This document shows positions 1 through 11,344 of a stretch of 64,000 bases of DNA, in pieces. The position numbers and the translations under genes are program-made. The number at the start of each line of letters is the position of its first letter. Position 1 is the stretch's first letter. The notes under the pieces were generated by a model. It was not told the origin of the DNA and made no database searches. It saw only the letters and a list, made by a program, of their open reading frames with translations. The DNA lies in assembly GCA_037013685.1 (NCBI GenBank), contig CM072886.1:6448001-6512000 (forward strand). The letters run 5' to 3'. The stretch is from Acridotheres tristis (taxonomy: Eukaryota; Chordata; Aves; Passeriformes; Sturnidae).

Positions 1-369
1 AAAAAAAAAGAAACCAAGAAACAAGATGGCAGAGAAAAGGCTAAAATTTATCTTCTTTGTATCAGTCTTCTAAAAGAAATTTGTGATCCTTTAATTAAAG
101 CGATTAGATTTAAGAAGGAGACAGATGACCTGGAGAAAAGAGAGAGGAGAAAAATCTATAAAATATGTAGGTAAGTCAAACATATTTAGTTTAGCAGTGT
201 CTGGGTAAAATTACCTGTGAGAATGAACCACACTTGGGGAATGAACCATGAGGAAGGAAGAAGAAATCTGAGAGAATAGTCCACCAGTGAAACTGACTCC
301 AATAGCCCAAAGGAGAATGGATCTATTAATTAATAACCCTGTGGAACATAATAAGTAGATAAAAATAGA
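1..369. other. AT-rich sequence at window edge, no gene
   Basis: The window opens in a run of nine A. The sequence is purine-rich and AT-rich, with no frame, splice pattern or RNA structure I can support. It lies directly upstream of a decayed CR1 in the same orientation. It may be the more 5' part of that element, but no block here matches CR1 well enough to say so. Confidence 0.4.
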
Positions 370-1290
370 CTCTGTGGACTTGTGAGGTATGAATTGTGTC
401 ATCCCTGTAAAAGGATAGGATCTGCCAAGTGGACAAAAAGTGATAGGTGTGACGTATCTTGAATTTTAGCAAGGCTTTTCATACCAATCCAAATAATTTT
501 TCCCAAAAATGTAGAGGTACAATGGTCTCAAAATGGGTGTAGAAATGCCTGAAAAGCAGTGGAGTAACCCATTCATGGTTTTCTGTAAAGATAGGAGAGC
601 ATTTCACTGCAATGCACCCAGGCATCAAACCTTGGGCCTTGTTGTCCATATTTTCACTGGTATGGATGATGGAGGAAAATCTGTTTTTCTGACATTTCCT
701 ATTGATGCCAGCCTGGGATGGGTTACAGACACTGCAGAGTATAGATTAGAACACAGGGTGGCATGGAGCTACTTGTCAAATAGTCTAAAATAATTAAAAT
801 AAAGCTAAATAAACAAAAAAATGCTAAACAAAAATCTACAGGGCTGAAGGGAATGAAATGCAGAGATATAAAATGGGGAATATTTCACTGGGCAGCACAG
901 AAAAAAATAGTGTTAGATCATAAATTAAGTAGACATTGTTAATACCGTTGTAAAGATATAAGGAATTTCTTGAGGGAAGTTTTAATAAGAGTAGCATTAA
1001 TAGGATGTGGGAAATAGTTATTCTGCTATAAATAACTTTTTTGTGATCTGAGTCCAAGTTTCAGAATTATAAGTACAAATCAAAAAGAATCCAGAGGAAA
1101 GCAAGAGTGACAAGATTTAAAAACTAAACAAAACTAAACTTAGCTTATTTGAAGGCTGACTTTGATTTAAAATGAGAAGATTTCAAGGCATCTCCAGTGC
1201 ACAAGGACTTCTTAGAAAATGGAAAGTAGTGGCTCAGGAGAACAAGAGTGAATGGACTTCATTTTGAGTAAGAAACAGGTAAGTTTATTA
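370..1290 (+). mobile_element. Heavily decayed CR1 LINE (reverse-transcriptase region to 3' part)
   Basis: Several blocks line up in the right order with the general amniote CR1 pattern. 'gaattttagcaaggcttt' near 460 corresponds to the region coding the reverse-transcriptase 'DFSKAFD' motif. 'tacaaaatgggga'-like sequence falls near 868-880, and 'gatcataaattaa' near 916 follows it. 'agaatccagaggaaagcaa' near 1086 is the classic spot just before the CR1 3' region. Many indels and stops break every frame, so the element is long dead. This degree of decay suggests an old amniote CR1 subfamily rather than a recent avian one. The outer limits are soft, and the segment between 520 and 780 is the least certain. 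The 86-codon frame at 533-793 lies inside it and is not a gene. Confidence 0.65.
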
Positions 1291-3161
1291 GCAGGGGGGA
1301 AAAAAAAGGGTTCTAAGAATAATTAAGCTTTTTGACGAGCTTGAAAAACCCTGCAGTTGTTGATGGTCAATGATTGCTTAATGAAGGATAACTAAAAAAA
1401 TCAAAACACAATGCAAACAGATACGTAATTTTGTGTACTACTATTGCACAGGGCAGTTTGCACCACAGGTTTCCAGAGGGCAATCTGCTCTGTTCTGTGC
1501 TGATTTCCTGTGTGCCTCCAGGTGGATGTGTGTGAGTAGAACTGTGTGAATGAAAGATGGTGAATGAAAAGTTTATCCTCATGGCATCAGTGATCACTTC
1601 TGGTGCCTTCTTTGAAGGGAAGCCAAAAGGAGTAGAGAAAAGAAATGAAATGCAACCAGTTTGAATTTTGCAAATAACAGCAAGTCACAGCAGCTATGCC
1701 TGAAGTCTCCAAATTCAATACCCAATATAAACACCAGTGTTTGCAAAGCCTGGGGATGCAGGGATGCTCCAGGCTGGGCAATACAGGTGTTTTCCCAGCC
1801 ACTGGCTCGAGGAGTTAATGCCCTTCACAGCAGGACATGTGAAGGGTGTTGGAGAATGATCAGCACTCACAGTCTTTACTTCCTGGAATGTGTAGGCAAT
1901 ATTTCAGTGAGGCTAAAGCTCTAACCTTCAACTGCACACAGGAACAGAAGCATTTTTATTTCCTGCCTACACACAAGGAAGGTATGAGACTAGGTCTGAA
2001 GAACATTATAATATCTCTCTGCCCTTAGTAGGTGATATACCATTAATAGTTATCAGCAATATCTACAATTTGCATCCTACAGATGTCTTACAAAGAGTGG
2101 TTTTGTGGGAATGGTGCATCACTGGTCCCTGGAGAGTTCAGCAAACACTGAAACACATACATTGTTTTGTGGGGAAAAATAAAAAAAGCTGTTCTGATCC
2201 AAAATCGGTTTGAATCTAAAATATTTAATTTTATAAAAGAAAAAAATTCCAATCAGTTCTGTCACTTTTAGTCCTAACTTCAGGCTGCAATATTGTCTAG
2301 ACTGTGAAAGTTGCATAGCTTATGACATTCCAAAGAAATAAAACTAATTCTATTTGTAGACTGTCCCTTTCTTAACAAATCTCTTTATGAGAAAACATAT
2401 GCATAACACAGCATAGATCTTTATATGGTGGAAATTCGGTTTGAAATTGAATTTCATTCCATTTCAGAAACAGTATGTTATCCTGAAGTTTAAATATGAG
2501 CTTGGAAAAGTGGAAATAAATTATGCCTTTTCATTCTCTTACTAGTAAACTTTAAAAATAAAGTTTAATATCCTTGAAGGACAAATGATTCAGAGTACTA
2601 GAAGGAGAAAACCTCTATGGGTTTGGGTCATGCCCTCAATCATTTCTTCTAAACTTAAGCATAGAGAAACACCCCTGGTTCTTTAAACATTAAAGCCTGG
2701 ATCTAAACTCCATACTTTTGTCACAACTTGATATTGAGATATAAATCACTCAACAGAAATGTCTGTAAAGCCTCATTATAAGAAGGGACTTGTGTTAGTA
2801 GCATTGATTGAGTTGGTGATTTACTGCATCCTCATCACTGAAGTTCTCAGACTACCAAATGTATTCCACATGCATCAAGAGAAGCTGGTATTTATGAAAT
2901 CAAATATACTAAAATACACGCAATTGGGCCTTTCTCAGATGTAGTTTGATCTTGATAAATCATGGAATTGTTACATGAATTTTTCATCATAAACCCAGCA
3001 AAGGGACTCGTGTGTGAAGATGGGCTTCTGTCCCTTTGAAATCCACACTACTTAAGATCATGCCTAATTCTATTAATTTGTGCTTTGATTTACCTGCATG
3101 CAAGCCATGGTTCAATAGTTGTGTTTTAGTATATTAAAAAGATACTTGATTTTGTTTGTAC
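1291..3161. other. Unique AT-rich sequence, no gene seen
   Basis: Nothing codes convincingly here. Open frames stay under 90 codons in all frames and none resembles a known domain. There is a slightly GC-richer stretch around 1740-1860. No repeat family, RNA gene or regulatory site can be supported. Confidence 0.5.
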
Positions 3162-3214
3162 TATTATTATTATTATTTTAATTGTTATTGTCGTTTTTGT
3201 TGTTGTTGTTATTC
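3162..3214 (+). repeat. Imperfect trinucleotide microsatellite (TAT)n to (TTG)n
   Basis: A run of 'tat/att' triplets passes through 'ttgttattgtcg' into a 'ttgttgttgtt' run. This is a compound, interrupted TAT/TTG simple repeat in otherwise unique DNA. Confidence 0.85.
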
Positions 3215-6200
3215 TTTGGAATCTGACAGATATTTAAACACACATGTGATCTGAAATATCCAAAACAGACTGAAATGCAGAGGTTGTAATCTCCTTTGGT
3301 AGAACAAGCAATAAAGAGTGTTATTTCATAGCTTTGCCACAGAGGGAATTTGATTCCTCTTTTATTATATTTTCTTCATTCAAGGGCATGTTCAGATGAA
3401 AGAGGGATTTTATAAAGTTTTTCAGGGCTGTTGATCAAAATAAATGCAGGTATGGGCATTTTTTCCCTAGCTGCAACTAGTCAGAAAAACAAACACGCAT
3501 CAAATTGGAAGCACTTTGGCCATAGTGATGTTAGTGATAAATAGATTTATTTCTACTCAGGTCTGACTGTTGTTCCTCTACTTTCCATAGAAACAAAGTG
3601 AAGAAAACTTAAGAAAAGAAAAATGTTTCAGACTTGCAAGTCCTTACTTCCAACATAAAATTTTAATTGTGGTCTGAACAAGACGAACACTTTGTGCCTC
3701 CTCTAAAATAGGAAGGAATTTCTTTATTTCTGTTTGTAATCTCTTTTATCACTTGAGGTTCTTGATTACTGTGGAGAGCATTCTTAGACCACACTTGTAT
3801 GACCCTTAATGGTCAGGGTACAGAAATGCACCATTAGAAACACGTGGATCTCACTTTTGATGTTTGCATTCAGAGCATAAGCACAATAAAAAATTCAAAA
3901 GTAACTGAAGCACAGATCATGGCAGATGCTGAATTTGGAGAGCCATGCTTCATGTCTCATTGTTTGATGGTAAGAAAATATTTTTATAAAAATCTCAGCA
4001 TAGTCTTGTTACATGAAGAATAAAGAATTCCTTCTGAAAGAAAAAAAAAAAAAAAGCACAAGGAAAACCACAAGAAACCACAACAGGTTCCACTTCAGAG
4101 AAACAGACATCTGAAAAGCTTCTGAAATTCATAGAGCAGGCACTTATAGGGTAAAATGTGAGCAAGACACTGTGCCATAGGCTCATATTCATGCACTGCA
4201 CACCTATCAGTTTAGTTAACCTCTCTCTGATGAAATAATTACATTGACAGCATGATGATGTGCTGTTTTAAGTCTACCATTGCTGATGGCTTATAATTTT
4301 GTCTACTTTGACTTAAAGAGGAGCAAAGAATGTGCAACCAAGTATGCACAAAGCTCTGGTCCCTCTGCAAGAAAGTCTGTTGTACAAGATTTTCTCCAAC
4401 AGCCTGACTGGAATACCTGAAGAGGAAGCACCAATGTATCCTGGAAGTAGAACGTGAACCCCAAATTTTGGCTTGTGCAAACTCCTCATTTGAGCTGTGA
4501 AATGCTTTTTTCTATGTATGCCAGAGGAGCCTGGGCTGTTCCTAGACAGCTGCTCAGAGGAGGATCTGTCCCCTCTTGCTCCACACCTGTTCTTGTGACA
4601 GATTTGCCAAATTTGAGACTTCTAAACATTTGTATCTGCTTCACCCAAGCAGTTCCACTGCCTATTGACTTAATCTGTTTTTTTTTTTACCCAAATGAAT
4701 TTACTCCATTTGGATTAGCTGTCCCTTTTTGCTGTACTTGCTTGCCCTAAAAACTATAAACCATTTTAAGAAATAATTTTCACAAGAGCACTTTGTATCT
4801 TTCAGCATAATTACTAAGTCTGAGCCAAGAATTGTGGTGAAACAAATTCACCCTTGTGCCTTCTGTTAAAGATGTTTTAACCCATGTTTATATTGGCGGT
4901 CAACACATTTTCCACTCTGTGACTTCCAAAGCCTTGAAGATACTTGCTCATCTTTAAAAACAACATCAAAGATGGCAATTTACAACAGAAGGTGGAACTC
5001 TCCCTTGCTTGGGGATTTTAATTATTTTCCAACTCTACTATAGTGCCCATTGTTTTTAATATCTTTGAATGGGTTAAGGGCTGGTCAGCATCTGTGTTGA
5101 TGGGAGGAGATGGAGATAAACCTTACAGCATTTCTGACAGCTGCCTGCTTAAGAAGAGCAATGGCTCATAAATCCACGTTGGGACAGTGGGAGGATTTTT
5201 CCTTCCTTCTTTCTTCCTCTGGTAATGAACAGGGCCCTAGTGGGAACTGCACTGAGGCAGTCTGACTTGAGTGAAGGGGATGTTTAAGAAACAAAACCTT
5301 CAGCCCCAGTTCAGTGTAAATGCTCCGAGTGAACTCATCAAAGAAGCTGGCAGCTAGATAAAGGCATCTCACATTACACAACACTTCAGTTTTTCTTCTC
5401 TGGTTTATGGATGTCAGATGTTGTTTCTTTGATGTTTTTCCTTCTAGTTCTCTCCATCTCTGGTAGTAACAGCTGAGAAGGATGAAATCTGCAATTTTTT
5501 CATGGTCAAGCAAGACAGAGGTATTTAATTAGAATTAGAAAAGACAATAACACCATTGTGCTTTGGTTTGTATTCTTACAGAGCATTAAAGTGCCAGTAA
5601 ATGGGATGTCCTCTGGTTAAGTGCAAATGTTTCTACAACAGGAAAATCTTGGCTGCCAGAACCATGGGCATGGTATCTAAATAAAGCAGTCAAGGTCATT
5701 TTTTACCCATCAGAGTTCCCAAAATACAACCTCTAAATTACCTTCAGGTAAAAGCCAAGCTAATTTTTAAACTTTTTAACAAAGACCCCACCGGGCTTGG
5801 TTCTGTACAAACACAGAGCAGATGGTCCCTGCCCTGGAGAGCTGGACTCTGAGACCTTGCATTTCTCCTGGTGACTTTCTGTCTTTTCTCTGATTAGGAC
5901 ATAAATACTGGCAGGCCAGGAGACCTTGTTAGATCCTCCTTCCCCCAGCTTCCTCCATATGTATAGAATGTTCAGCAGAGGTTTGGGCTTTTAAATTTTT
6001 TTGTCCTGTTCATTCACAGCCCAGTACTGCTTTATAAACTCAGACTCTGAATGGGGCCAAGTCAATGCAATCCTTCCTTGTTATTGCATCCCATAAAAGC
6101 TCCATCAATTTTCTGGTGTGTTATTCTTCATCCTTGAACAAGCTGGCCTTTTGGGTGAAGGTAGAAACATTCAATACATAATTCACTACACAAAATTAGT

Positions 6201-6384
6201 CTTTGATGTTGAGTAAATTGTAAGATCTGCAACTGCATTGCTTCATGTTATTGAAATACAGATATAATATTAGCAGACTTGCTATCTTTTATTAAAAAAT
6301 GAGGCCTTATTTTTGTCTCTAAAAATAGACCAATTGTTTGTGTGGGCTGGAAACACGTAAAGGAAGTGACTTGCACTTTGTTGT
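3215..6384. other. Unique sequence, no gene seen
   Basis: This is AT-rich unique DNA with one A15 homopolymer at 4041-4055. That run has no retroposed body on its 5' side that I can recognise, so it is not called a poly-A tail. The longest open frame is 115 codons on the minus strand at 5166-5513. It has no recognisable domain and is compatible with chance. Confidence 0.5.
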
Positions 6385-6645
6385 GGAGAAGAAATTCCCT
6401 GTCTTTCCCTCCCTTTCCCACCCTTTTTACTTGAGTTGGCCATAAAGTTTTCTACCTTTTCCAAACTAAACACAGCATTTTTCTTCCATTGTCTGGTCTT
6501 CTTTCCTTTCTCTCTGCTATCACCTGTCTGGCGTTGAGAAAAGGTTGGTTTGTGCCTTTTCCCCTTTTTTTGGAAAAGAAGGAAAGAGAGGAAGAAGGGA
6601 AGGCAGAATAAAGGGGGAGACTAGGAAGAGGGTAGAAAAAATAAA
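6385..6645. repeat. Polypyrimidine tracts followed by a polypurine tract
   Basis: The + strand is pyrimidine-rich at about 6399-6431 and 6478-6521. It then reads 'ccttttcccc', a T-run, and 'ggaaaagaagg' near 6558-6582, before continuing as an almost pure purine tract to about 6645. The switch from pyrimidine to purine on one strand makes a short inverted repeat possible at the junction. This is low-complexity sequence with no sign of coding. Confidence 0.7.
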
Positions 6646-9600
6646 CTTTCTAAGTCACAATGATTTTTTCTAAAATCTTGATTTTTGTCTGAAATATTAA
6701 CACAGAAGTTATCTTTTTTTAAAAAATCCCCGCTACTTATACTGGAAATGTTTTACTGGATTATTTTTTAACTCTCTTGTGAATTTTTTTTTGCGATTCT
6801 TCTATTTTTTATCATTTGAGGTGTTTCAGGTTTAGTATATTATGTATCTTTCCATCAGACACCACTTGGAATCCTAGTTCCCTACTCACTCTTGGGCTGT
6901 TGAGTACCAAAGTGCAGAATGTGCTTCCCATACTCCTCCACGTGTGTCTGAATTAAATGCAGATTTTCATTTAACTGAGGCAGTCTTCGTTATTTGCCTT
7001 CTGTTTCTATCATGCATGGTAGGATTCATTAAGGCCAGGATTGGGCCTGTCAGGATTTTTTTTTTAAAGTTTGTTATTCATAATTTCTGTATCTGTAATT
7101 GACCCTGTTTTCTGCCTGTTTCTCCAAAATAGTGCCCAGTTTTTTGAGTGCTTATTCTTCCGTGGTGGCTCCCATGCTCTTTTGCTGTCCTGATATCCAC
7201 TCCCTCCTTTGGCTCATCTACCCCCAAAAGTCAAGTTCCTTCCCTGCTTCACCTTCCCTTCTTCCCTTTCAGCCTCCCCAAGTCAGGATCTCCCTGCACT
7301 GTGGTTGTTTCCCCAGGGAATGTGATGCCTGGCCATGGTGAGCAAGTCATCAGCACTGGTACACACTGATAATTAAAGGGTTGGTAAAATAATGCACTGC
7401 TGAGTGTAAAGGATGTCAGATTAAAGGTTATGCAATGAACTCAATTAAACTGACAGTGGAGAGCTGGGGAGGCAGGAGTTCAACTTCTTATCCCAATTGG
7501 CAGCTCTTTTACCTCCCTAGCTATTATTAAAGAGAAAAAAAAAGCTAAACCCTAGAGACATCCCTAACTGCCAGTGCAAATATTCTCATGAAAGTACAAT
7601 AAAATCCTTAGCACGTAGATAGGACTAGGCAGTGCACTTGACAGTCCTTAATCCTGTTGACTTAAGGCATCTCTGAATATTCGTTTTACATTTTGCAAAG
7701 AAAGTCTGAGAAGTGGGGCAGGAGATTTTCTGTCAAAAATGGTACATCAGCATCAAATCCATTTTGCAGCTTGCAGATGTAGATTGTACTGAAAGTAAAC
7801 AGAGGGATTTGGGAAGATAAGAGGAAACACCTTAGATCCAATTATATATAAAAGAAGTAACCTCAAAGTCAAGGGATTTTGTAAGTCACAAAGAGTATGT
7901 CAACTTTTGGCCTCTTCATGCTGTAGCTGACCATATGATTCACCATGAATATAATCACATTTATAGATGTTAGGGGCAGAAAGGATTGTACTGTCTGAAT
8001 TCCTGAATGCAAAGGTCATTAAACTTTCACCTGACATCTTTGTATTCATCCCAATGACTTCCAATACAGATTTTAAAACATACTGGGAAAAACAAAACTA
8101 AGGAATCAAAATACAGATGTAACAAAACTCCTTTGAAGCAGCCTAAGTGCTAAATTTTTGAAGAAGAATGCTATGTAGTTAATTCTGGTTTGTTGTAAAT
8201 AGTTGTAAATATAATCGTGTATCCTTCCAATGCGGTGACATGGATGGACAAAAAAAAGTGTACTGCCCTTTTAAATACAAATGATTTTTTTCTATTTTCT
8301 TACAGAATATTAACAGGGTTTGGGAAATAAGGTAGTTCTCTTGTCATTGCAGTCTTCCTGGATGCCTGCTCTGAAAGCCACTTCATGCCATATGTGTCAG
8401 CTCATTTGGTAATATTATTAGGTACGAGAGGGGAATTAAATTCACAGATTAAGACACCTAAGACTGCAGGAGTGTCTAAACTAACTAAACTGTGCATATC
8501 TAGACAATACAGGCAATTGTGCCTAAAGAAATAAAGATTATTTTCAGGTTAATATAGGTCCTTAATTATAGTTATTTTAATTTGCGAGTTGAATTCCACC
8601 CTTGGTGTCCCATGACCTTCTGATGACAATCCCTAAGAACTGGGCACAGATTTCCTGGAGATGCTGTGGCATTTTTAGCTTTGTTTCCACCCCCCTGTAC
8701 ATGCATGTGGGTCTGGGCATTAGCCCTGTCTGTCTCAGGTGCCACATCTGGGGAGCTGCAGGGAAGCTGTGGCTCTGGGAACAGCAGAGCAATCACATCA
8801 GGGACGAGGAGGTGGACAGCTCAAGCTTTCCCCCTTTTGAAGCTCAGCCTCCACCAGCCACAGAGTTGTTTCTGCCTCTGATATTCCAGATCATTAATTA
8901 CCTCTGCCCTCACCAGTGAGTCTGGTCACCTCCCCCAGCCTGTTCCCCTCTATGAGTAAACTGTGATTAACTTTGCTCCCCACCCTACAAGAGGTGCAGC
9001 AGGACAAGTGACATTGCCAGGAGACCAAGGACAGCATCGTATTAATAACACAACAACTCCCTCTTCACAGAGCAGACGAAAGAAAATGAAGAATCAAGCT
9101 GTCCTTGCAGCAAATTCAATGTTATTTCATGGCTTCCCAGATCGTGCCAGGAATTTTCTAGCTGTGAAATACTCAGTTTTCACTTCCAGTATCTTCCCAT
9201 GCAGACCTAAGTAAACACTGCACACACGGTTTGTCAGATCAGAGAACATTTCCCTGGGGTTGGGGGGAAGTAGCTGTTGTTACTTCAGTTGCTTTCTCTA
9301 AGGAGTTACCACCTCAGCTGAGACTAAAAGGAAAAATAATCCCTGATTAAGTGTTTTATTTGTATTTATTATATATGATTGAGTTGGGTTTTTTAGGCTA
9401 GTAGACCTTTAACTTTATTCTTTTCTCATGCTAATTGAATTTTCTTTATAGAAAAGTGCCAACATTACTAGCAATACTATTTTAAAAGTGCTTTACATAT
9501 CTGAAGGGTTCATTAAAATCAGTATTTCTAACAATCACTCTTTCTAATATAAAAGCCAATAGATTTCACATACCATCTGGAACTAGGCAGTGAATTCTTT

Positions 9601-11329
9601 CAATTTTTTAGGCATTTAATTAAACTGAATGGATATAATGGTTTTCCAAAATATTTTTGTGACAGCTATACTTTACTAAGCATAAAAAAATTATGAGAAG
9701 GTAAAAGTTGTTTACCGTGCTTTCATCTGCTTTCAGGTGATGTCTTTCTTCTTGATGGCTCTTGATGGGATTGTTAGGATATAGAAAATGCTGCTCACAA
9801 AGAAATTTGCTCCTATAGCACCTTCTTCTAGTTCCTTTTTCAAAGTGATAACTCTAACAAACCTAAAAGTGGGTTATACTCATTGCACTGCTAGAATTGG
9901 AGTGTATTCTGGTGGCATTTCTTTACACAGATACTGATTTACAAGTTTCTAATCTTCCATATTCCTAATGCAATAGAGTAACATTGAACGCACTGAACTT
10001 ATTCTGGACCCTACCAACTACAAATTGTGTGAGTTTGCAGCCTGAATCCACCTAGATGGTAACTTCTGATCCTGGAAATTCCACTGAAGAAATTAGACAC
10101 TGCTCAGGACAAAAAAATATTGTATAGACAGCAACCCTTGACAGTAGGTCTGTAAACATAAATCAACCCAATAGCTGGGAAATCTGAATTTTATTAATTT
10201 TTTCCCCAGAAGTTTAATTTTTCTCCATGTGTTTTGTTAGAAAAAGATGTGTCTTTCCATTTTTTGTGTATTTGAGCTCCACACCTCGATTAAGCAAACA
10301 AATGAAAGCACAGCATTACTTGTTCTGTGGTGAGACACCAACAAGTGGCTTTTAAAATAACCTCTAATTCTGAGGCCCAAGTAACAAGTTCAAATAAAAC
10401 CATGGGATACCAAGGAGAAGATCCTTATTTTTCAGGATCATAGGCACTGACTCTGCTGTTTCTTGCAGGAGTTCCTAATGTCTGCCTATGCAATTGTAAA
10501 GGATAAACTCCAGGAAACTGGAGTTTATGTGACCATGCATCACTGCAAATGATGTAGTGACATTCCTTAGGCACACCTCCAGACAAAGCAGAGAGATAAA
10601 GAGCAACAATGTCATTGCAACCAGATAAATTATGTTTTATCTACAGACATTTCCAGAAAAAACAGACCAGAGCACTACCTAGAGAACAGAGTTAAAACAG
10701 CAAAACTCAGAAAAACTCACCATTCTGTGGGTGTGTACTATTCCTGACAGTCATTCAATAGGTCTTTTGATGAACCTGCCTTTTTTAGCATTCATTAACA
10801 GTGAGCTTTTATCCATGAATTTTCCTTGAACACTGAGGTTACCATATCACCTAACTCTTTCTTGATGTAAAGCAGTATTTGTAGAAATCCAGATCTTTAA
10901 TAAAGCCCAATCGTCTTCCTCAGTTACTGGGCAAACATAGGAAGACTTTTTTTTTTCCAATTTTCTTTATGTTATATAAGAATTAAGAAAGAGCAGCAGT
11001 TTCCAAACCTAGTGATCACTGGCAAACCAAACCTCTCTGACAGAAATCTATCAACAACCTTAAATCTGTCAGATTCAGTAATGTTATGGTGAACATAACA
11101 TTGAACTGTCAGAACACTTGCATGGTTCAGTTGATAGTTTAAGAGTCACTTACATAGATCATCACACAATAAATGCAATTCTGCTCATTGACCTGCCCTG
11201 GCATTGGTTTGTGCTTCAGAGACTGACAAGACCGAAAATTTGAGGGCAGAATTTTTGCTTTTACTCCACCAAGTGGAGAACATTTAACTACAGCTCCAAG
11301 AGTGATGAAAAAGGGGTTATTTGGTTTGC
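6646..11329. other. Unique AT-rich sequence, no gene seen
   Basis: No exon or repeat family is supported. A moderately GC-rich part at about 8600-9010 has open frames on both strands of up to 105 codons, none recognisable. A perfect 11-bp hairpin sits at 10503-10528 and is listed separately. Confidence 0.5.
10503..10528. repeat. Perfect 11-bp inverted repeat with GAAA loop
   Basis: The left arm 'ataaactccag' (10503-10513) and right arm 'ctggagtttat' (10518-10528) are exact reverse complements. They are separated by only four bases, 'gaaa'. If transcribed from the + strand, the loop would be a GNRA-type tetraloop. No T-run follows that would make it a terminator, and it is too short for a typical miRNA precursor. 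Confidence 0.8.
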
Positions 11330-11344
11330 TTTTTTTTTTTTTTT
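11330..11344 (+). repeat. Poly-T run (T15)
   Basis: Fifteen consecutive T, followed by 'aattaaatt'. Read on the minus strand this would be a poly-A tract, but no retroposed body is recognisable next to it. Confidence 0.9.

Noticed and set aside
533..793. 86-codon open frame on the + strand
   Set aside because: It lies inside a decayed CR1 and is out of register with any intact reverse-transcriptase frame.
4041..4055. A15 run as a possible poly-A tail of a processed pseudogene
   Set aside because: No gene-like body, polyadenylation signal at the right distance or target-site duplication is visible upstream.
5166..5513. 115-codon open frame on the minus strand
   Set aside because: Unrecognisable and within chance expectation.
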